In this document: positions 1 to 5,009 of the stretch, piece after piece
How positions within the stretch are numbered: position 1 is the stretch's first letter
How the letters are laid out: every line of letters begins with the position of its first letter
DNA from: Actinomycetota bacterium
GTDB lineage: Bacteria; Desulfobacterota; Deferrimicrobia; Deferrimicrobiales; Deferrimicrobiaceae
Assembly (NCBI GenBank): GCA_016844415.1
Contig: JAENIX010000210.1
Span: 1-5,009 of the forward strand
Direction: 5' to 3'
Length of the DNA stretch: 5,009 nt
Program-made: the position numbers and the translations under genes
Notes under the pieces: generated by a model
What the model was told of the DNA's origin: nothing
Seen by the model: only the letters and a program-made list of their open reading frames with translations
The model's database searches: none

Positions 1-1
1 G

Positions 2-712
2 TTCCGCGTCAGCAGAAAAGAAGTCGTGACGAAAAACTTCCCCGACAATGAAGCGGCAATCCCGGGAAGGGAGTTCGATAAATTCCTGACATCCACCAGC
101 GTGGGTACGACCGGCGGGGCCGCGAAAGAGTACGCGGGCAAGATCGTCGGGGAGAAAAAGACAACCCTCGCGAAGGCAGCCTCCATCTACGACTGGATCG
201 TGGAGAACATGTACCGCGATCCCGGTGTGAAGGGGTGCGGGCTGGGCGAAGTCGACGTGCTTCTCCACAAGCTGGGGGGGAAGTGCGCGGACATTCATTC
301 CGTGTTTGTCACCCTCGCCCGTGCGGAGGGAATCCCCGCGCGGGAAGTGTTCGGCATCCGCATGCCCAAGGGGAAGGAAGGCGAGATCACCAAATCGCAG
401 CACTGCTGGGCCGAGTTCTATCTGTCCGGCTACGGGTGGGTCGTCGTCGATCCCGCGGACGTGCGGAAAGCGATCCTGGAAAGGAAGATCACGTTGCATG
501 AGGCTCAGCCCCTTAAGGAATATTATTTCGGCGCCGTGGACGAAAACCGCGTTGCTTTCGGCACCGGCAGGGATCTGAAGCTGAACCCGCCGCAGCAGGG
601 GAAGCCGCTGAACTACTTCATGTATCCCTATGCGGAGGCGGACGGGAAGCCTGTAAACGAGGATCTCTACGGTTTCAACATCGGCTACAGCATTGGATTC
701 AGGGAGTTGTGA
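2..712 (+). CDS. Transglutaminase-like domain protein, 5'-partial
   Basis: The product is a papain-fold transglutaminase-like protein (transglut_core type). Such bacterial proteins are usually peptidases, amidases or crosslinkers; the substrate here is unknown. Numbering from the GTG at 26, the catalytic triad is visible: Cys87 in GGKCADIHSVF, His126 in SQHCWAEFY and Asp142 in WVVVDPAD. A family-typical GCG (70-72) precedes the Cys. The helix before it (AASIYDWIVENMYRDP) and the stretch LARAEGIPAREVFGIR after it also fit the core fold. The frame stays open to the left edge (FRVSRKEV precedes the GTG) and no good ribosome site precedes the GTG. I therefore read this as the C-terminal part of a longer protein, whose N-terminal beta domain and any signal peptide lie outside. 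The end is TGA at 710-712. Export to the periplasm is common in the family but cannot be judged here. The fold call is firm, the biological role open. Confidence 0.88.
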   Translation, partial: FRVSRKEVVTKNFPDNEAAIPGREFDKFLTSTSVGTTGGAAKEYAGKIVGEKKTTLAKAASIYDWIVENMYRDPGVKGCGLGEVDVLLHKLGGKCADIHSVFVTLARAEGIPAREVFGIRMPKGKEGEITKSQHCWAEFYLSGYGWVVVDPADVRKAILERKITLHEAQPLKEYYFGAVDENRVAFGTGRDLKLNPPQQGKPLNYFMYPYAEADGKPVNEDLYGFNIGYSIGFREL

Positions 713-719
713 TCCGCCA

Positions 720-749
720 ATGACGCATCGTCGGCATCGAAGGTATAAT
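720..749 (+). promoter_or_regulatory. Putative sigma-70 type promoter for the regulator-kinase-transporter operon
   Basis: A perfect -10 hexamer TATAAT lies at 744-749. An 18-base spacer separates it from ATGACG at 720-725, which matches TTGACA at four of six positions. It sits just after the stop of the transglutaminase gene and about 60 bases ahead of the regulator start, which suits a housekeeping promoter for the downstream genes. The spacer contains a direct repeat GCATCG at 725-730 and 734-739 (9-base period) that could be a protein site or chance. The call rests on motif match and position only. Confidence 0.42.
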
Positions 750-762
750 CCGTAAAGACAAG

Positions 763-780
763 TTGGTATCAAACGGGCAA
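763..780 (+). promoter_or_regulatory. Weak sigma-54-like -24/-12 element
   Basis: TTGGTATCAAACGGGCAA has the GG (765-766) and GC (777-778) pairs with the exact 10-base separation required for sigma-54 promoters. The rest of the match to TGGCAC-N5-TTGCA is poor: the TT before GC is GG, and the C residues after TGG are T. If real, transcription would start near 790, about 24 bases before the regulator ATG, allowing autoregulation by the NtrC-type regulator. A GG-N10-GC arrangement arises easily by chance in GC-rich DNA, so this is only a candidate. Confidence 0.15.
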
Positions 781-802
781 ACTGGTCGTGCATAACAAAC
801 AC

Positions 803-809
803 GGCGGTG
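803..809 (+). promoter_or_regulatory. Ribosome binding site of the response regulator
   Basis: GGCGGTG differs from the Shine-Dalgarno-like GGAGGTG at one base and lies four bases before the ATG at 814. An in-frame TAA at 793-795 rules out more distant upstream starts, so together these fix the start of the regulator. Confidence 0.55.
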
Positions 810-813
810 TTCG

Positions 814-2157
814 ATGACGGGGCGCATCCTTTTCATAGACGACGACCGGGCGGGGCGGGAAGTGGCACTGTTCAACCTCCGTAAGGCCGGGTACGAGGTA
901 ACTGCCGCCTCCGACGGGCAGGAGGGACTTGTCGCATTCTCCACGGAAAAGTTCGATCTCGTCGTCACCGACGTCAAGATGCCCGGCATCTCCGGTATCG
1001 AGGTTCTCAGGCGGATCCGCGCGCTGGCGCCCGACGTCCCGGTCCTCGTCATCACAGCGTTCGGAAACGTCGAAACGGCGGTAGAGGCGATGAAGGAAGG
1101 CGCGTACGACTTCATCGGCAAGCCGTTCCACCGCGACCAGCTGTTGCTCTCCGTGGAAAAGGCGTTCGACCGTCGCCGGCTCGCCGCCGAGGTTCGGAGC
1201 CTGCGGATCCGCGCGAGCGGCGTCGCGCGGGAGATCGTAAGCGTATCCACCGCGATGCAGCGCGTCCTGGAAATTGCCGACCGAGTGGCCGTGACGGATG
1301 CTACGGTCCTTGTCACCGGTGAGAGCGGGACGGGGAAGGAGGCGGTCGCCCGGCGGATCCACGTGCAGTCCCCGCGCGTCGAGGGGCCGTTTGTGGCGGT
1401 CAACTGCGCGGCGATCCCCGGGGAGCTCCTCGAATCCGAGTTGTTCGGGCACGCTCGCGGCGCCTTCACGGGAGCGGTGCGCGATCGCGTGGGACGGTTC
1501 CGTCAGGCGGAGGGAGGAACCCTGTTCCTGGACGAGATCGCCGAAATTCCTCTCCCCCTCCAGTCCAAGCTGCTGCGCGCCTTACAGGAACGGACGGTGG
1601 ATGTCGTGGGAGGGGATCGTCCGGTCTCCGTCGACGTCCGGATCGTGGCCGCGACGAATCGCGACCTGCAGGAGAGGATTAGGGAAGGGGCGTTCCGGGA
1701 GGACCTCTACTACCGGCTGAACGTGGTGGAGATCCGGGTCCCTCCCCTACGGGAGCGGCCGGAGGACATCCCCCCGCTGGTGGAGCATTTCACGCGGGAG
1801 TTGAGCGCGGACAGGGAATTGACCGTACCAGCAGCCGTGATGGAGGAACTGAAATCCCGCCCCTGGCCCGGGAACGTGCGGGAGCTGAAAAACGCCTGCG
1901 AGCGGATGGCGATCCTGTGCCGGGGGAACGAGGTTTCGATGGAGGACCTTCCCCTGCCGGCGAAGGGGAAAAACGGTGAGGCGGGAGGGGCGGCCGAAGG
2001 GGTCGGGGAGACCTGGCCTCCACTTCCCCCCGAGGGGCTGTCGCTGGTTGATCTGGAGAAAAAGGTGATTGAACGGGCGCTTCGCCTGAAAGGGGGAAAC
2101 ATCACGCAGGCGGCCGCGTATCTTCGCGTCCCCCGGCACATCCTCGTCTACGAATGA
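814..2157 (+). CDS. Sigma-54-dependent NtrC-family response regulator
   Basis: This is a two-component transcription activator of 447 residues. When phosphorylated it should form an AAA+ ring that opens sigma-54 RNA polymerase promoters. The receiver (about 4-115) has acidic pocket D9-D11, phospho-acceptor Asp53 in VVTDVKMPG, Thr81 and Lys103 in GKPF. The AAA+ domain (about 142-310) has Walker A GESGTGKE (169-176), the sigma-54 contact loop GAFTGA (216-221), Walker B GGTLFLDE (234-241) and the DLYYRLNV arginine region (297-304); WPGNVREL (351-358) follows in the lid. After a Gly/Pro-rich linker (about 383-408), a Fis-type helix-turn-helix begins at LEKKVIERAL with GGNITQAAAYL. It ends at PRHILVYE, several residues short of the usual YRxxKYGI-type finish, so the recognition helix is clipped. 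The gene overlaps the kinase start by four bases (ATGA), implying coupled translation with its probable partner. Targets are unknown; family membership is secure. Confidence 0.95.
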   Translation: MTGRILFIDDDRAGREVALFNLRKAGYEVTAASDGQEGLVAFSTEKFDLVVTDVKMPGISGIEVLRRIRALAPDVPVLVITAFGNVETAVEAMKEGAYDFIGKPFHRDQLLLSVEKAFDRRRLAAEVRSLRIRASGVAREIVSVSTAMQRVLEIADRVAVTDATVLVTGESGTGKEAVARRIHVQSPRVEGPFVAVNCAAIPGELLESELFGHARGAFTGAVRDRVGRFRQAEGGTLFLDEIAEIPLPLQSKLLRALQERTVDVVGGDRPVSVDVRIVAATNRDLQERIREGAFREDLYYRLNVVEIRVPPLRERPEDIPPLVEHFTRELSADRELTVPAAVMEELKSRPWPGNVRELKNACERMAILCRGNEVSMEDLPLPAKGKNGEAGGAAEGVGETWPPLPPEGLSLVDLEKKVIERALRLKGGNITQAAAYLRVPRHILVYE

Positions 2158-3278
2158 TCAAGGGTGTCCTGAGGGACGTGCGGTTCCTCTTCTCGGCCAG
2201 GATGGTCCTCACGGCCTGGCTCCCCTGTCTCTTCATCACCGTCCTGCACTACCGCACACCGTCCCACCACGGCTGGGTCCACGACGTGGCGCGGCGCCTG
2301 TACTACCTCCCGATCCTGTTCGCGGCCTTTTCCGGCGGAGTCAGGGGCGGGATCTCCGTATCTGTTTTCGCCTCCCTCATCTACTTTCCCCACGCGTTCA
2401 CGAGCCTGGTGTCCCGTGACCCGGGAGACGCGCTGGAGAAGGGGCTGGAGATCCTCCTTTACAACATCGTGGCGGTGGTGGCGGGGCTGCTCGTGGACCG
2501 GGAGCGCAGGGAGCGGGAGAAGCAGGAGCAGCTCGCCAGGAAGCTCTCCGACGCACTGGAGGAGCAGCAGCGGATAGAATCCCAGCTGATCAGGGCGGGC
2601 CGCCTCGGCGCGCTGGGGGAGATGACCGCGGGGATCGCGCATGAAATCAAGAACCCCCTGCACGCGATGAAAGGGACGGCGGAGATCCTGCGGGACGTCG
2701 TCCCAGCGGATGCGCCCGAGCGCCGGATGCTCGATCTGCATATAGAAGAGATCGACCGGCTGGCCCAGACCGCCGAACGGTTCCTGACGTTCGCGCGCCC
2801 CACCCCCGCCGACAGGCGCCCGCTCGATCTTCGGGAGGTCGTTGGACGCGTCGTCTCCCTGGTGGAAACGCAGGCCAGGAAAGAAGGGGTGAGTGTAGCT
2901 TCGTCGCCGTACGTGGGCGAGAAGCCCCCGGTCGTGGCGGGCGACACCGACCAGTTGACCCAACTCCTCTTGAACATCGCGATCAACGGCATCCAGGCGA
3001 TGGCGCCGCGGGGTGGAGGCACGCTCACCTTCTCCCTCGTCCGGGAGAGCCTGGGGGAGAAAGGGATCTTCGTCGTGCGCGTGGCCAACTCGGGTCCGTC
3101 AATTCCCGCCGACCAGCTCGAACGGATCTTCGACCCCTTCTTTACGACGAAGGATGGAGGGACGGGCCTGGGCCTGTCCATCGTTTCCCGAATCGCGGAC
3201 CAGCACGACGGCGTCCTATCTGTGCGAAACCTTCCGAACGGGAAGGGGGTCGAGTTTTCCCTGGCCCTTCCATCTTAA
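2154..3278 (+). CDS. Membrane sensor histidine kinase
   Basis: This 374-residue inner-membrane kinase is the likely phosphodonor of the overlapping regulator. Hydrophobic segments at about 17-33, 49-62, 66-82 and 98-114 suggest four helices with the N-terminus inside. A charged, probably coiled-coil linker (115-147) joins them directly to the catalytic core, with no PAS or HAMP seen. The H-box is AHEIKNPL with phospho-acceptor His163. The N-box is LLLNIAINGIQAM with Asn278. The G1 region is VANSGPSIP, where the usual D-N-G-P-G reads N-S-G-P-S. The F-box is IFDPFFTTK and the G2 box GGTGLGL (335-341). Histidines 32, 38, 39, 43 and 80 would lie at the outer face. No ribosome site precedes the ATG at 2154, so translation probably depends on coupling through the ATGA overlap. 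A GTG at 2178 or the ATG at 2202 (residue 17) are less likely starts, since the latter would remove the basic N-terminal segment before helix 1. The signal is unknown. Confidence 0.93.
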   Translation: MIKGVLRDVRFLFSARMVLTAWLPCLFITVLHYRTPSHHGWVHDVARRLYYLPILFAAFSGGVRGGISVSVFASLIYFPHAFTSLVSRDPGDALEKGLEILLYNIVAVVAGLLVDRERREREKQEQLARKLSDALEEQQRIESQLIRAGRLGALGEMTAGIAHEIKNPLHAMKGTAEILRDVVPADAPERRMLDLHIEEIDRLAQTAERFLTFARPTPADRRPLDLREVVGRVVSLVETQARKEGVSVASSPYVGEKPPVVAGDTDQLTQLLLNIAINGIQAMAPRGGGTLTFSLVRESLGEKGIFVVRVANSGPSIPADQLERIFDPFFTTKDGGTGLGLSIVSRIADQHDGVLSVRNLPNGKGVEFSLALPS

Positions 3279-3282
3279 GGGG
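3277..3282 (+). promoter_or_regulatory. Ribosome binding site of the Nramp-USP gene
   Basis: AAGGGG overlaps the kinase stop codon TAA (3276-3278) and stands six bases before the ATG at 3289. This decides the transporter start and indicates translation within the same message as the kinase. Confidence 0.6.
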
Positions 3283-3288
3283 TAGTCG

Positions 3289-5009
3289 ATGACGGAGGAG
3301 AGATCCCTCTCCGAAGTGCACTCGACGGTGGCGATTCCGCAGAAGACGGGATTCTTCCGCCGCCTTCTGGCTTTCGGCGGCCCCGCCTACCTGGTTTCCG
3401 TGGGCTACATGGACCCGGGCAACTGGGCGACCGACATCGCCGCAGGGTCGCGTTACGGCTATTCGCTCGTCTGGGTCCTGCTCATGTCCAACGCAATGGC
3501 GGTGCTTCTCCAGAGCCTCTCCGCGAGGCTCGGGCTGGTATCCGGCCGCGACCTCGCCCAGGCGTGCCGCGACCGGTATCCGGCTCCGGTCAACGCCGTG
3601 CTGTGGATCCTTTGCGAGGTGGCCATCGCCGCCTGCGACCTGGCCGAGGTTCTCGGTTCCGCGATCGGGCTGCAGCTGCTGTTCGGCATTCCATTGATCT
3701 ACGGGGTGCTGATCACCGCTCTGGACACCTTCCTCATCCTGTTCCTTCACCAGGCGGGAATCCGGAAGATGGAGGCGTTCATCCTGGTCATGGTGGCCAC
3801 GATCGGCGGGTGCTTCCTGGTGGAGATCGTCGTTTCCAAGCCCGATCTTCCCGGGATCGCACGCGGATTCATACCCGGCCTTCCAGACGCCGACGCGCTC
3901 TATTTCGCCATCGGCATACTGGGGGCGACCGTCATGCCGCACAACCTCTACCTGCACTCCGCTCTGGTCCAGTCGCGCAAGGTGGTCAAGACCGCCCAGG
4001 GGATCCACCAGTCGCTGAAGTACAACCTGATCGACTCGGTGGTTGCGCTCAACATGGCGTTGTTCATCAACGCAGCCATCCTGATCATGGCCGCCGCGGT
4101 CTTCCACAGGGCGGGTCACTTCGACGTGGCCGAGATACAGGACGCGCACCGCCTGCTGGCCCCCCTCGTGGGGAACAAGGTTGCACCGTTCCTGTTCGCG
4201 CTTGCGCTGATCTGTGCGGGCCAGAGCTCCACCATCACCGGTACGCTCGCCGGCCAGATCGTGATGGAAGGGTTCGTCAACATACGGCTGCGGCCCTGGC
4301 TCCGCCGCCTTGTGACACGCGCCGTGGCCATCGTCCCCGCCGTGGCGGTCATCACGCTCAGGGGAGAGGGGGCCACCGGGGAACTGCTTGTCCTGAGCCA
4401 GGTGGTCCTGAGCCTGCAACTCTCATTCGCTGTTATCCCTCTCATCCACATGGTGAGCGACAGGGGGCTGATGGGTGCGTTCGCCATCAGGACGTGGGTG
4501 AAGGGACTGGCGTGGACCGCTGCGGGGATCATCGCGGCGCTGAACATAAAGCTCGTGGCGGATGAGGTCGCGGGGTGGCTCGAAAAGGGAGGCACGGCGG
4601 GTCTTATCGCCAGGTCCGTGGCCCTCCCGGTCATCGCGGCGATCGGGCTGCTCCTGTTGTACGTCGTCGCGGAGCCTTTCATATTCCGCCGTGGATGGAA
4701 GCGCAGGCCGTCGGACGTTCACGGCGGGCCCGAGCCGAAGATCGGGGAGCCCTCACGGCCGTTCCGCAAGATCGCCGCGGCGCTGGACTTCGGCCCCACC
4801 GACGCGGAGGTGCTCTCCCGGGCAGCCGCGCTGGCGTCGTCGGCCCGCTGTTCCCTCCTCCTGCTGCACTGCGTCGAGAGCGCTGGTGCGAAGGCGCTGG
4901 GCAGGGAAGCGGGCGACACGGAGAGCCAGGAAGATCTCCTTCGGCTGAAACGGTACGCCGTGGCGCTGGGCAAACACGACGTCGAGGTCGAGACGGAATT
5001 GGGCTTCGG
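3289..5009 (+). CDS. Nramp (MntH-like) divalent metal transporter fused to a C-terminal universal stress protein domain, 3'-partial
   Basis: This gene encodes a proton-coupled Mn2+/Fe2+-type importer of the inner membrane; 573 residues are in the window and the frame is open at the right edge. Metal-site residues are intact: Asp42 and Asn45 in DPGN of helix 1, and Ala213 and Met216 in ATVMPHN of helix 6. The family signature GQSSTITGTLAGQ and MEGF covers 311-328. About twelve hydrophobic segments run from residue 30 to 463. A basic and Pro/Gly-rich linker follows (about 468-490). The segment from 492 (RKIAAALDFGPTDAEVLSRA, then LLLLHCVE) matches the start of a UspA-like domain: beta strand, Asp500, helix, beta strand. 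The nucleotide-binding G-x2-G-x9-G motif would lie past the edge, so it is unknown whether this domain binds ATP. The gene starts 10 bases after the kinase with AAGGGG as ribosome site, so it is very probably in the same operon. The Met in helix 6 favours transition metals over Mg2+ or Ca2+ by family knowledge; the exact metal is not determined. Ordinary MntH proteins are roughly 400-450 residues, hence the tail is an addition. Confidence 0.93.
   Translation, partial: MTEERSLSEVHSTVAIPQKTGFFRRLLAFGGPAYLVSVGYMDPGNWATDIAAGSRYGYSLVWVLLMSNAMAVLLQSLSARLGLVSGRDLAQACRDRYPAPVNAVLWILCEVAIAACDLAEVLGSAIGLQLLFGIPLIYGVLITALDTFLILFLHQAGIRKMEAFILVMVATIGGCFLVEIVVSKPDLPGIARGFIPGLPDADALYFAIGILGATVMPHNLYLHSALVQSRKVVKTAQGIHQSLKYNLIDSVVALNMALFINAAILIMAAAVFHRAGHFDVAEIQDAHRLLAPLVGNKVAPFLFALALICAGQSSTITGTLAGQIVMEGFVNIRLRPWLRRLVTRAVAIVPAVAVITLRGEGATGELLVLSQVVLSLQLSFAVIPLIHMVSDRGLMGAFAIRTWVKGLAWTAAGIIAALNIKLVADEVAGWLEKGGTAGLIARSVALPVIAAIGLLLLYVVAEPFIFRRGWKRRPSDVHGGPEPKIGEPSRPFRKIAAALDFGPTDAEVLSRAAALASSARCSLLLLHCVESAGAKALGREAGDTESQEDLLRLKRYAVALGKHDVEVETELGF
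4762..5009 (+). other. USP domain portion of the transporter, cut by window edge
   Basis: Residues 492-573 of the Nramp fusion form the first half of a universal stress protein fold. KIAAALDFGPT corresponds to the first strand and the Asp-containing loop of UspA. EVLSRAAALASSARCSLLLLHCVE corresponds to helix 1 and strand 2. A charged helix-like stretch (EDLLRLKRYAVAL) and a strand (DVEVETELGF) then match the order around helix 2 and strand 3. No stop or frameshift separates it from the transporter, so it is translated as one chain. In this family such domains often bind ATP or AMP, sometimes to gate a transporter; whether that occurs here is inference. Confidence 0.8.

Noticed and set aside
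26..28. GTG at 26 as the true start of the transglutaminase-like gene
   Set aside because: The frame is open to the window edge, no good Shine-Dalgarno precedes the GTG, and the residues before it look like continuing beta-strand sequence of the family.
721..735. Short inverted repeat GACG-CAT-CGTC after the transglutaminase gene, considered as a terminator
   Set aside because: The stem is only four base pairs with a three-base loop and no T-run follows, so it does not qualify as an intrinsic terminator.
699..1469. Minus-strand open frame of 256 codons spanning the intergenic region and the regulator
   Set aside because: It is Ser/Arg/Thr-rich without a domain and mostly antisense to the receiver and AAA+ coding sequence. 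It would also cover the promoter region; there is no independent support.
2148..2963. Minus-strand open frame of 271 codons opposite the kinase
   Set aside because: It is antisense to intact kinase motifs and has a low-complexity charged composition, so it is a shadow of the real gene.
3142..4419. Long minus-strand open frame of 425 codons opposite the transporter
   Set aside because: It lies antisense to the Nramp gene, which has clear family motifs. Its translation is rich in His, Gln, Asp and Arg with no recognisable domain, as expected from the complement of GC-rich coding DNA.
3564..4565. Plus-strand 333-codon open frame within the transporter region
   Set aside because: It is a frame-shifted reading of the Nramp gene. 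Its product is dominated by Arg, Gly and Pro and has no membrane segments or motifs.

Overview
The window is GC-rich, tightly packed bacterial DNA with every supported gene on the + strand. An NtrC-type sigma-54 activator, a membrane histidine kinase without HAMP or PAS domains, and the protein family styles all recall Deltaproteobacteria/Desulfuromonadota-like or related anaerobic lineages. That placement is an impression from protein style, not a measured assignment.

Layout: (1) positions 2-712 hold the 3' part of a transglutaminase-like cysteine protease-fold protein whose N-terminus lies left of the window. (2) A 101-base intergenic region (713-813) carries a perfect TATAAT box with a fair -35 and a weaker sigma-54-like GG-N10-GC element; it is the only plausible promoter region seen. 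(3) 814-2157 encodes a receiver-AAA+-Fis-type response regulator that stops abruptly inside its DNA-recognition helix. (4) 2154-3278 encodes a four-helix membrane histidine kinase, overlapping the regulator by 4 bases (ATGA). (5) 3289 to the window end encodes an Nramp/MntH-type divalent metal transporter fused to a C-terminal universal stress protein (USP) domain, cut by the right edge.

The last three genes are spaced -4 and +10 bases and look like one operon. A kinase with a cluster of histidines predicted at the outer membrane face would phosphorylate the regulator, which would act with sigma-54 RNA polymerase. The co-transcribed transporter is the obvious candidate effector. The hypothesis that this is a metal-responsive signalling and uptake unit is inference from gene order and residue pattern; neither the signal nor the target promoter is shown by the sequence. 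The transglutaminase gene is separated by the promoter region and need not be functionally linked.

No RNA genes, mobile elements, CRISPR arrays or convincing intrinsic terminators were seen.
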